A DNA stretch of 7,973 nucleotides from Gammaproteobacteria bacterium (lineage in GTDB: Bacteria > Pseudomonadota > Gammaproteobacteria > Tenderiales > Tenderiaceae): assembly GCA_027001525.1 (NCBI GenBank), contig JALTMR010000049.1, forward strand, positions 1 to 7,973. Reading direction: 5' to 3'. Numbering within the stretch: position 1 is the stretch's first letter; each line of letters begins with the position of its first letter. Shown in pieces: positions 1-5,447 of the stretch. Below the pieces are notes generated by a model that made no database searches, was not told where the DNA came from, and was given only the letters and a program-made list of their open reading frames with translations. Both the position numbers and the translations under genes were made by a program.

Positions 1-111
1 GCCCACCTTCACCTGCCGGCTATCCAGCGCGATGGCGGAGACAGTGACATCCATGGCGGGAATATCCACCAGATCCTTGAGCAACACCGCCAGAGAGCAG
101 CCACCAGCCAT
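1..111 (-). CDS. murE: UDP-N-acetylmuramoyl-tripeptide synthetase MurE, N-terminal fragment
   Basis: This is the first 37 codons of a gene that runs off the left edge. MurE is the cytoplasmic ligase that adds the third stem-peptide residue, usually meso-diaminopimelate in Gram-negatives, to UDP-MurNAc-L-Ala-D-Glu. The fragment starts MAGGCSLAVLLKDL and reaches the conserved LDSRQV...G segment at residues 29-37, which in the family belongs to the UDP-binding N-terminal domain. The catalytic ATPase domain is outside the window. The ATG shares one base with the ftsI stop (TGATG, 113-109), and a run of six G at 125-120 lies 8 nt upstream as a Shine-Dalgarno-like site, so coupled translation with ftsI is likely. 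Identity rests on a short stretch plus position directly after ftsI, where murE is normally found. MurF is less likely because murE normally precedes it. Confidence 0.85.
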   Translation of the reverse strand, partial: MAGGCSLAVLLKDLVDIPAMDVTVSAIALDSRQVKVG

Positions 112-1913
112 CAGAGATGCCCCCCGTTCATGGCCACATGGGCCGGGCCCTGATCAAAATCAAGTCCGGCTTCGCGCAACTGGGCGGGCGACAGATCATC
201 CGGGGAGATATTCAGCAGGCGTAACGCCCCGGCCATGATTTTGGAGAACACCGGCGCGGCAACCGACCCGCCGTGCCACTCGTTTCTGCCGGGGTCATGC
301 ACCACCACCACCAGCACCAGACGCGGCTTGCTGGCGGGGGCAATGCCGGCGAACAGGGCGGTAAACTTGTCTTCATCGTAGCCACCCTTACCGCTGCGGT
401 GAGCAGTGCCGGTTTTGCCAGCGATGCGGTAGTCCTTCACTCTGGCCGCCTTACCCGTGCCCTTGTCGGACAAGACGGATTCGAGCATTTTTCGCACCGT
501 CCGGGCCACGTCGGCAGACATCACCCGCTCACCTTCAGGTGCCTTGTCCAGTTTCAAAAGGGAGACCGGGTTAAGAACGCCGTCATTGGCAAACACCGAA
601 TAGGCCCGAGCCAGCTGCAAGGCCGTGACACTCAGCCCGTAACCGTAGGAAAAAGCGGCTTGCTGCGCCTCGTGCCACTTCCAGTAATCGCCTGTACGGC
701 CATCCGCTTCACCGGGAAAATGGCTTTCGGTATCGACACCAAAACCAACGCGATCATAAAACTTCCACAACTGCTCAGCACTCATGGAGAGCGCCACTTT
801 CGATGCGCCGATGTTGCTCGATTTCATCAAAATGGTCTGTGGATCAATGGGGCCGTAATTTACCGCATCACGAATGGTGTTACTGCCCACCCGCATCCGC
901 CCTGGCGACGTATCCACCACCGTCCTGGGGGAGATCACGCCCGCCTCAAGCGCCGCCGCAATGGTAAAGGGTTTGACCGTGGAGCCGGGTTCGAATACAT
1001 CGGTCACCGCGCGATTACGGTGAAAAGCGGCGTTGGCCCGCTGTGCCTTGTTGTTGGGGTTAAATGCCGGCTGGTTGACCATCGCCAACACCTCACCCGT
1101 CTGCGCATCCAGCAACACCGCCGAAGCTGCACGGGCCTCGTGAGCCTGCACGGCGGCCTTGAGTTCACGATAGGCCAGATACTGCACACGACGGTCGATA
1201 CTCAACACCAGATCCTCGCCGTCCTTGGGCTCAGCCACCATCTCCAGCTCTTCCACCACATCGCGGTGACGGTTGTTCGACACCACCACCAGCTTTTCGC
1301 CTTCAGTGCCGCTCAGCACCTCGTTGAAACTAAGCTCCAGACCCGCCAACCCGTTATTATCCACGCCGGTAAATCCCACCAGCTGACTGGTCACCTCGGC
1401 CATCGGGTAGTAACGATTGTATTCACGCAGAAATTTGGTGCCGGGCAGACGCTGCCACCTCACCCTCCCCTGCTTGTTCTCAACGGGCACACGGATAGCT
1501 GCGATTTTGGCGCTGACATCCGGCGTCAGTTGCCGCTTGAGGTAGTATTCACCCCGCGAAATTCGCGACGCCAGTTTTTCGTGTAAGGTACGCTCGTCCA
1601 TGTCCAGCAAGCGGGCCAACTCGCCACTACTTTGCGGCGTCAGGTGCTCAAGCAATCGCTTGGGGTTTACCACCAGCGTATCCAGCGGCGCGCTCACGGC
1701 CAGCGGCTCACCGTTACGATCGGTAATGACGCCGCGGTGCGCATCCAGCTCCACAGTTGTTTCGAAACGTTTCTTGCCCTGTTGCTCAAGATACCCCCCC
1801 TGCTGCCACTGCAGATAGACCGTGCGCCCCATCAGCACAAATGCAACAGACAACAACAGCGCCAGTAAAAACCAGCGGCGGCCGTTGCTCAATTTGGCAG
1901 TCGAGGGGTTCAT
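111..1913 (-). CDS. ftsI: Peptidoglycan D,D-transpeptidase FtsI (penicillin-binding protein 3)
   Basis: This 600-residue class B penicillin-binding protein cross-links peptidoglycan at the division septum with FtsW and FtsQLB. A short cytoplasmic tail leads into one membrane span at about residues 14-30. The non-catalytic pedestal domain begins with RGVITDRNGEPLA (60-72). The transpeptidase domain carries all three active-site motifs: S311-T-V-K314 (catalytic serine), S365-S-N367 and K500-T-G-T503. Spacing and length are close to E. coli FtsI (588 residues). The ATG at 1913 overlaps the ftsL stop in TAATG, and GGTGATC about 8-9 nt upstream is a good Shine-Dalgarno match. The gene ends at a TGA sharing its A with the murE start. 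No active-site residue is missing. A long open frame on the opposite strand is a shadow. Confidence 0.98.
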   Translation of the reverse strand: MNPSTAKLSNGRRWFLLALLLSVAFVLMGRTVYLQWQQGGYLEQQGKKRFETTVELDAHRGVITDRNGEPLAVSAPLDTLVVNPKRLLEHLTPQSSGELARLLDMDERTLHEKLASRISRGEYYLKRQLTPDVSAKIAAIRVPVENKQGRVRWQRLPGTKFLREYNRYYPMAEVTSQLVGFTGVDNNGLAGLELSFNEVLSGTEGEKLVVVSNNRHRDVVEELEMVAEPKDGEDLVLSIDRRVQYLAYRELKAAVQAHEARAASAVLLDAQTGEVLAMVNQPAFNPNNKAQRANAAFHRNRAVTDVFEPGSTVKPFTIAAALEAGVISPRTVVDTSPGRMRVGSNTIRDAVNYGPIDPQTILMKSSNIGASKVALSMSAEQLWKFYDRVGFGVDTESHFPGEADGRTGDYWKWHEAQQAAFSYGYGLSVTALQLARAYSVFANDGVLNPVSLLKLDKAPEGERVMSADVARTVRKMLESVLSDKGTGKAARVKDYRIAGKTGTAHRSGKGGYDEDKFTALFAGIAPASKPRLVLVVVVHDPGRNEWHGGSVAAPVFSKIMAGALRLLNISPDDLSPAQLREAGLDFDQGPAHVAMNGGHL

Positions 1914-2221
1914 TATTTAATGATCACCACCTGTTGTGGCCGGGGTAGCACCATGCCCAGGCGCTTGCGGGCAATATTCTCTACGCGCCCATGTGCCGCC
2001 CATGTGCTCTGCTCCAGCTGAAGCAATCCCCATTCGATATCCATAGCCTCTTTCTCTTGTCGCAACTCTTGCAGCTCTGTAAAAAGCACCCGGGCCTGGA
2101 ACTTGGCGTAGACAACGCCCAGTGCCGAAGCGATCATCAGCACAACGAGGCCGATGACAATCATCACCTGCCAACCCCGGCGTTCGGCCCGGGCGGCATC
2201 AACAACCTTGGCGCCTTCCAT
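1913..2221 (-). CDS. ftsL: Cell division protein FtsL
   Basis: This small bitopic membrane protein of the divisome forms the FtsQLB complex that activates FtsWI. Its 102 residues show the usual layout. There is a short charged cytoplasmic N-terminus (1-18), one hydrophobic span at about 19-38 (MIVIGLVVLMIASALGVVYA), then a periplasmic coiled-coil-prone region rich in Leu and Glu (about 44-72, LFTELQELRQEKEAM). The C-terminal segment ENIARKRLGM (81-90) is typical of the family. The ATG directly abuts the rsmH TAA stop, and GGAG at 2234-2231 sits 9 nt upstream. FtsL diverges fast in sequence, so the call rests on topology, the C-terminal motif and position between rsmH and ftsI, which together are decisive. 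Confidence 0.95.
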   Translation of the reverse strand: MEGAKVVDAARAERRGWQVMIVIGLVVLMIASALGVVYAKFQARVLFTELQELRQEKEAMDIEWGLLQLEQSTWAAHGRVENIARKRLGMVLPRPQQVVIIK

Positions 2222-3160
2222 TTAGAGCTTCTCCGCGACTCTCAGTACGGAGCTTCGTGCTCGGGGATTGGCGTCTACCTCTTGGGCAGAAGGGCGAATG
2301 GCTTTCCCTGCCATCCTCAATTTCGGTTTTAGCTGATCCGCGGTCACAGGTAAGCCGATGGGGAAATCATCCCCCCGGGCCTGATCACGCACAAAACGTT
2401 TGACGATACGATCTTCCAGCGAATGAAAGCTGATCACGGCCAAGCGGCCGCCGCTTTTCAGCACATCAACGACCTGATCCAGGCAGGCGTTCAGATCATC
2501 CAGCTCACCATTGATGAAGATGCGTATGGCCTGAAAACTGCGGGTGGCCGGGTGTTTGTCCTTCTCCCTGACGGGCACAGCCTCCGAGATCAGCGTGGCC
2601 AGCTGCGCGGTAGTGGTAAGAGGTGTTTCATCACGCGCGGCAAGGATTGCCCGCGCGATGCGCTTACCAAACCGTTCTTCACCGTAGACTTTCAGCACCC
2701 TGGTAATCTCACTCTCTTTGGCCTGAGCCAGCCATTCGGCGGCGCTCATACCCCGCGTTGAATCCATTCGCATATCGAGTGGACCATTTCGCATGAAACT
2801 AAACCCTCGACGGGCATCATCAAGCTGAGGGGAAGAGACGCCGAGATCCATCAACACACCCGCCACACGCCCCGTCGCACCGCACGACTCAACAAATTCC
2901 GCCAACTCGGCAAAACTGCCATGATGAATTTGAAAGCGCTCATCGCCGGCAAACTTCGCTCTTGCGGCTTCGACCGCTTGCGGGTCTTTGTCGATGGCCA
3001 GTAAACGGCCCTCAGCCCCCAGCCGACTCAAAATAAGAGCGGCGTGCCCACCGCGACCAAAGGTGGCATCAACGTAAATGCCATTCGGCTCAATCTGGAG
3101 CGCCGCGACAGACTCCTCCAGCAGGACGGCCCGGTGCAAAAATTCTTCGTCAGTATTCAA
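2222..3160 (-). CDS. rsmH: 16S rRNA (cytosine1402-N4)-methyltransferase RsmH (MraW)
   Basis: This SAM-dependent enzyme methylates N4 of C1402 in the ribosomal P site, the nucleotide whose ribose is methylated by RsmI, also encoded in this window. I start it at the TTG at 3160, giving 312 residues against 313 in E. coli, beginning [25 protein letters not shown] is the conserved family opening. This TTG overlaps the mraZ TGA as TTGA. A longer version from another TTG at 3223 (333 residues) would overlap mraZ by 67 nt and add an Arg-rich unconserved leader. Visible motifs are the SAM-binding DATFGRGGH (31-39), the acidic ID at 56-57, [10 protein letters not shown] (105-114), GPLDMRMD (126-133) and [14 protein letters not shown] near 244-257. 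No strong Shine-Dalgarno precedes 3160 (only GAAG about 11 nt away), so translation probably depends on mraZ coupling. Confidence 0.96.
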   Translation of the reverse strand: MNTDEEFLHRAVLLEESVAALQIEPNGIYVDATFGRGGHAALILSRLGAEGRLLAIDKDPQAVEAARAKFAGDERFQIHHGSFAELAEFVESCGATGRVAGVLMDLGVSSPQLDDARRGFSFMRNGPLDMRMDSTRGMSAAEWLAQAKESEITRVLKVYGEERFGKRIARAILAARDETPLTTTAQLATLISEAVPVREKDKHPATRSFQAIRIFINGELDDLNACLDQVVDVLKSGGRLAVISFHSLEDRIVKRFVRDQARGDDFPIGLPVTADQLKPKLRMAGKAIRPSAQEVDANPRARSSVLRVAEKL

Positions 3161-3624
3161 AATGCCAGGTTCTTCACGTCGTCGGGCAGTTGATCGATGC
3201 TCGCGGGCGCTTCCGCCAACCAAAGCTCACTCTTCTCGTGCCAGGTCTCATCTTTCCATATCTCAAATTTGTACCCCTGACCCACGACAACGACTTTCTT
3301 GCCCACGCCGGCGTAGTCACGCAGCGATGGCGACAACAGAATCCGGCCCTGGCCATCAATCTGGCAATCGGTGGCATAACCCAACAGCAGCCGCTGCATC
3401 CGTTTTACCGCCTCATTCAGGGAGGGGAGCTGCATAAACTTGCGCTCGACCTCCTCCCACTTGGGTTCGGGGTAGACCATCAGGCAACGGTTGGCGCTAT
3501 CGCTCACGTCGATAGTCGCCACCAGGCGGCCATCGCACTCATCCAGCAACTGCTCGCGATACTTCGCGGGCACTGCCATGCGACCCTTAGCATCCACATT
3601 GACTGCTGACACCCCACGAAACAA
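3157..3624 (-). CDS. mraZ: Transcriptional regulator MraZ
   Basis: MraZ is a DNA-binding regulator of the AbrB/SpoVT superfamily that in E. coli represses its own dcw-cluster promoter. The protein is two tandem half-domains, each with the DxxxR signature: DAKGR at 11-15 and DGQGR at 90-94. I start it at the TTG at 3624 (reading [15 protein letters not shown]), giving 155 residues against 152 in E. coli. The family nearly always starts right before FRG. The open frame extends 31 codons further upstream to an ATG at 3717, but that stretch lies across the promoter and operator and has no family similarity. Shine-Dalgarno bases GAGG at 3636-3633 lie 8 nt before the TTG. The stop overlaps the rsmH start. 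Confidence 0.96.
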   Translation of the reverse strand: MFRGVSAVNVDAKGRMAVPAKYREQLLDECDGRLVATIDVSDSANRCLMVYPEPKWEEVERKFMQLPSLNEAVKRMQRLLLGYATDCQIDGQGRILLSPSLRDYAGVGKKVVVVGQGYKFEIWKDETWHEKSELWLAEAPASIDQLPDDVKNLAF

Positions 3625-3627
3625 AAA

Positions 3628-3636
3628 CCTGCCCTC
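3628..3636 (-). promoter_or_regulatory. Ribosome binding site deciding the mraZ TTG start
   Basis: On the minus strand GAGGGCAGG runs from 3636 to 3628 just before the TTG at 3624. GAGG ends 8 nt from the start codon, which is optimal spacing. No comparable purine-rich site is needed for the upstream ATG at 3717, which would lie in untranscribed DNA if the promoter call is right. Confidence 0.7.
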
Positions 3637-3653
3637 TAAAAATTTAAGCCAAA

Positions 3654-3688
3654 ACCCACAAAGAGACACTTTTCCCCACTTTCCACCA
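3654..3688 (-). promoter_or_regulatory. MraZ-type operator: four boxes with 10-bp period
   Basis: Read on the minus strand, boxes TGGTG (3688-3684), TGGGG (3678-3674), TGTCT (3668-3664) and TGGGT (3658-3654) are separated by exactly 5 bp each (GAAAG, AAAAG, CTTTG). Known MraZ operators are direct TGGGN repeats with 5-bp spacers, so two boxes match fully and two are degenerate. The array begins at the last base of the -10 element and covers the predicted transcription start, which fits autorepression. The repeat geometry is seen directly; binding is inferred from the family. Confidence 0.8.
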
Positions 3689-3717
3689 CTATAGAGTTCG
3701 ACACACCAAGCTGTCAA
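3688..3717 (-). promoter_or_regulatory. Sigma70 promoter of the dcw operon (Pmra)
   Basis: On the minus strand a perfect -35 TTGACA (3717-3712) and a -10 TATAGT (3693-3688, five of six consensus bases) are 18 bp apart. Transcription should begin near 3681, giving a leader of roughly 55-60 nt before the mraZ TTG. It is the only strong promoter I see upstream of mraZ and would drive mraZ-rsmH-ftsL-ftsI-murE. Confidence 0.8.
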
Positions 3718-3954
3718 GAATACTTACTGCGCCAAAAAGGGAATTCTTTCTTTACAGACAATGACTTAGAGAGGAACCAGACATTGGAAAACAAATGTAA
3801 AACCAGGCGTCAAAAACAATAAATTTTACAAATCAGCAGGTTGCAAAGCATAGCTAATGCAGCACGTTAAAAAATTGACTATTTTTCACACAAAACAGAG
3901 GGGATTTGGATAATCTGGCGGGTTTCTCCAGTGCAGCACTGAAGAAGAAAAAAT
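3718..3954. other. AT-rich gene-free gap between rnpB and the mraZ promoter
   Basis: With the mraZ leader, the stretch lacking any gene is about 330 bp. It is clearly more AT-rich than its flanks, with several A and T runs (for example near 3810-3835 and 3868-3900). I see no open frame with a ribosome site, no tRNA and no convincing second promoter on either strand. It holds the rnpB 3' U-tract and hairpin at its right end. The rest shows nothing I can name. Confidence 0.6.
3924..3953 (-). terminator. U-tract and hairpin just after rnpB (possible 3' end signal)
   Basis: On the rnpB strand the P1 helix closes at 3955, is followed by A, then six T (3953-3948), then a hairpin with 10-nt arms TTCTTCAGTG and CACTGGAGAA around a CTG loop (3946-3924, one G-U pair). 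The order is unusual: the U-run precedes the local hairpin, and no U-run follows it. Either P1 plus the U-run ends transcription, or the downstream hairpin protects or delimits a 3' precursor. The G-U pair becomes a C/A mismatch on the plus strand, favouring a role in the rnpB transcript. Confidence 0.4.
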
Positions 3955-4305
3955 AGAGTCGACCGGTAAGCCGGGTTCTGTCGTGGACAGTCATTCATCT
4001 GGGATGCCCGTCACCGGACACCTCAAGCAGCCTACCCGGGAGCAGTGCGGGCCGCACCATTGCTCCCCTATTTGGCCTTGCTCCGAGCGGGGTTTACCAT
4101 GCCGCCGAATGTTGCCACCGACGCGGTGCGCTCTTACCGCACCATTTCAACCTTACCGGCCCCCAGAGGGAGCTTAGGCGGTATATTTTCTGTTGCACTT
4201 TCCGTAGGCTCACGCCCCCCAGGGGTTACCTGGCGCTCTGCCCTATGGAGCCCGGACTTTCCTCCGCACCCGCCACGCGGGTGCCGCGACTGTCTGGTCG
4301 ACTCT
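3955..4305 (-). ncRNA. rnpB: RNase P catalytic RNA, bacterial type A
   Basis: This is the ribozyme that removes 5' leaders from precursor tRNAs. The ends pair perfectly as P1: AGAGTCGACC at 4305-4296 with GGTCGACTCT at 3964-3955. Between them, on the minus strand, are the universally conserved blocks in order: GAGGAAAGTCCGGGCTCC, GCCAGGTAAC..CTGGGGGG, ACAGAAAATATACCGCC, GGTGCGGTAAGAGCGCACC, the L15 segment ATGGTAAACCCC (GGU pairs with the tRNA CCA end), GGCTGCTTGAGG, and near the 3' end AGATGAATGACTGTCCACGA followed by CAGAACCCGGCTTA. About 351 nt is within the type A range (E. coli 377). Small open frames on both strands here are shadows. The boundaries come from P1 and the promoter and may be off by one or two bases. 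Position between mraZ and rsmI matches pseudomonads. Confidence 0.97.
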
Positions 4306-4318
4306 GCGGCCGATTATA
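4306..4318 (-). promoter_or_regulatory. rnpB promoter: TATAAT box with GC-rich discriminator
   Basis: A perfect -10 TATAAT (4318-4313, minus strand) is followed by the 7-nt all-GC stretch CGGCCGC and then the predicted first rnpB base at 4305. A GC-rich discriminator is typical of stable-RNA promoters under stringent control. No good -35 lies at 16-18 bp; the nearest resemblance, TTGAAC at 4346-4341, is 22 bp away, so activity may rely on upstream factors. Confidence 0.75.
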
Positions 4319-4368
4319 TCTCATTTACGGCAGTAGAAGTGTTCAATTCACGCCAGCGAACACAATGG

Positions 4369-4382
4369 CGTTTCGCGAAACG
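4369..4382. repeat. 14-bp perfect palindrome upstream of rnpB
   Basis: CGTTTCGCGAAACG is exactly self-complementary and is centred about 70 bp upstream of the predicted rnpB start, downstream of rsmI. It is not followed by a T-run on either strand, so it is not a standard terminator. An overlapping alternative pairing (ACGCCA with TGGCGT, 10-nt loop) uses its left flank. It may be a protein-binding site; no regulator is recognised. The remainder of the rsmI-rnpB gap (4383-4477) shows nothing definite. Confidence 0.5.
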
Positions 4383-4477
4383 TGGCGTCAAAATCTGTCA
4401 AGAAATGCCGGGTAATTAGAAGCGACCACCAGGATGGCTCAGAAGGGGAAGGGACCGGACGAATGGAGTTGGACCCG

Positions 4478-5314
4478 TTAAAGCGTCAAACCGTGCTGAT
4501 AGAGGGCATTTTTCTTCAACCCCGTAATCTTTGCCGTCAGCGCCGCCGCCTGCTTGAGGGGCAGCTCGGACAACAACACCTTCAGCAGCCGCTCCGCCTC
4601 CGTATCGATCACCCTTGCCGACTCAGCGTGACTACCGTGCACCATCACCACAAACTCCCCCCGACGCTGATTGGCGTCGGCCGCCAGCCAGGCAGCCAGC
4701 CCATTCAGACTGTCACCGTGGATCGTCTCGAAGCGCTTGGTCAGCTCACGGGCAATGACAGCCTGGCGATCCCCCCCCAGAATCTCCGCCATATCCGCCA
4801 CAGAAGCCTCGATACGGTGGGTTGATTCATAGAAAATCAGCGTCCGCACATCGTCCGCCAACAGCTGCAGACGTTGTCGCCGAGCGACGGCTTTGGCCGA
4901 CAGAAAACCTTCGAAAACAAAACGATCAGAGGGCAGCCCCGATGCCGACAAGGCCGCAACAAGTGCCACCGGACCCGGCACAGGCACCACGGCACAGCCT
5001 GCCGCCCGGGCGTGATGAACGAGATGGTAACCCGGGTCACTCACCAGCGGCGTACCCGCATCGGAGACCAGCGCAACAGCCTCCCCACCCTGGAGTCGAC
5101 CCACCAGCTTGGGGCAGGCCTGCCGCTCATTGTGTTCGTGATAGGCAATGCACGGCGTCTGAATGCCAAAGTGCTGCATCAATCTGGCGCTGTGACGTGT
5201 GTCTTCACATGCAATAACATCAACACCGGAAAGTATCTCAACCGCTCGCGGCGACATGTCGCCCAGGTTACCGATAGGGGTGGCGACAATATACAGACTT
5301 CCCTTTTCAACCAC
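4478..5314 (-). CDS. rsmI: 16S rRNA (cytidine1402-2'-O)-methyltransferase RsmI
   Basis: This SAM-dependent enzyme of the tetrapyrrole-methylase fold methylates the ribose of C1402 in 16S rRNA, the partner modification to RsmH. The 278 residues (E. coli 286) contain LYIVATPIGNLGD (7-19), CEDTR (36-40), the HEHNE segment (59-63), SDAGTPLVSDPGY (84-96), PVPGPVALVAALSASGLPSDRF (from 111) and FYESTHRI around 160. The C-terminus keeps the family LPLKQAAALTAKITGLKKNALY pattern (about 250-271, slightly split here by its wording). The start is GTG at 5314, supported by AGGGG 7 nt upstream; an ATG at 5319 is out of frame. One oddity is Val116 in PGPVA where most relatives have Ser. It diverges from lpoA. 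Confidence 0.96.
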   Translation of the reverse strand: MVEKGSLYIVATPIGNLGDMSPRAVEILSGVDVIACEDTRHSARLMQHFGIQTPCIAYHEHNERQACPKLVGRLQGGEAVALVSDAGTPLVSDPGYHLVHHARAAGCAVVPVPGPVALVAALSASGLPSDRFVFEGFLSAKAVARRQRLQLLADDVRTLIFYESTHRIEASVADMAEILGGDRQAVIARELTKRFETIHGDSLNGLAAWLAADANQRRGEFVVMVHGSHAESARVIDTEAERLLKVLLSELPLKQAAALTAKITGLKKNALYQHGLTL

Positions 5315-5336
5315 GACATGACCCCTGTGCGTTAAA

Positions 5337-5368
5337 CGTCACCCCGAAGGTACGGCTTCAGGGTTACG
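5337..5368. repeat. Imperfect inverted repeat between rsmI and lpoA
   Basis: Arms CGTCACCCCGAAG (5337-5349) and CTTCAGGGTTACG (5356-5368) pair at 11 of 13 positions across a 6-nt loop. It lies just downstream of the predicted rsmI start point, so it would fold in the rsmI leader about 20 nt before its GTG. It has no following T-run that would make it a terminator for either gene. It could be an operator or a leader hairpin. Confidence 0.5.
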
Positions 5369-5380
5369 GTAAAACAAGCC

Positions 5381-5389
5381 ATTATGCCA
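5381..5389 (-). promoter_or_regulatory. Predicted extended -10 promoter of rsmI
   Basis: On the minus strand TGG followed by CATAAT (5389-5381) matches an extended -10 (TGn plus five of six -10 bases). No recognisable -35 lies 16-18 bp upstream. Transcription would start near 5374, about 60 nt before the GTG start. Confidence 0.5.
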
Positions 5390-5391
5390 GA

Positions 5392-5400
5392 TGATATACT
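5392..5400 (+). promoter_or_regulatory. Predicted extended -10 promoter of lpoA-yraN
   Basis: TGA followed by TATACT (5392-5400) matches an extended -10 (TGn plus five of six -10 bases). The -35 position (around 5372-5377) holds AAACAA and is not a match. Transcription would start near 5407, about 40 nt before the lpoA ATG. Confidence 0.5.
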
Positions 5401-5447
5401 GCCGCCTTCGAGTTTCACGCCGAACGCCACCTTACATAAAGACCAAC

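Noticed and set aside
273..1586. 437-codon open frame antisense to ftsI
   Set aside because: It is His/Arg-rich low-complexity sequence with no family resemblance and lies fully opposite ftsI, which has all its motifs. Codon bias in GC-rich genes produces such shadows.
3161..3223. N-terminal extension of RsmH from a TTG at 3223
   Set aside because: It overlaps mraZ by 67 nt, is Arg-rich and unconserved, and makes the protein longer than its family.
3718..3920. Possible second mraZ promoter or plus-strand promoter in the AT-rich gap
   Set aside because: Candidates such as TTGCAA/TTTATT (minus) and TTGACT with GATAAT (plus) match only partly or have wrong spacing (28 bp in the last case). AT-richness alone yields such hits.
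4395..4405. TTGACA on the minus strand upstream of rnpB as a -35
   Set aside because: No -10 follows at 16-19 bp, and it is far from the clear TATAAT box at 4318-4313.
3983..4419. Small open frames across rnpB
   Set aside because: They run antisense through the RNase P RNA, whose conserved blocks and P1 helix fully explain the sequence.
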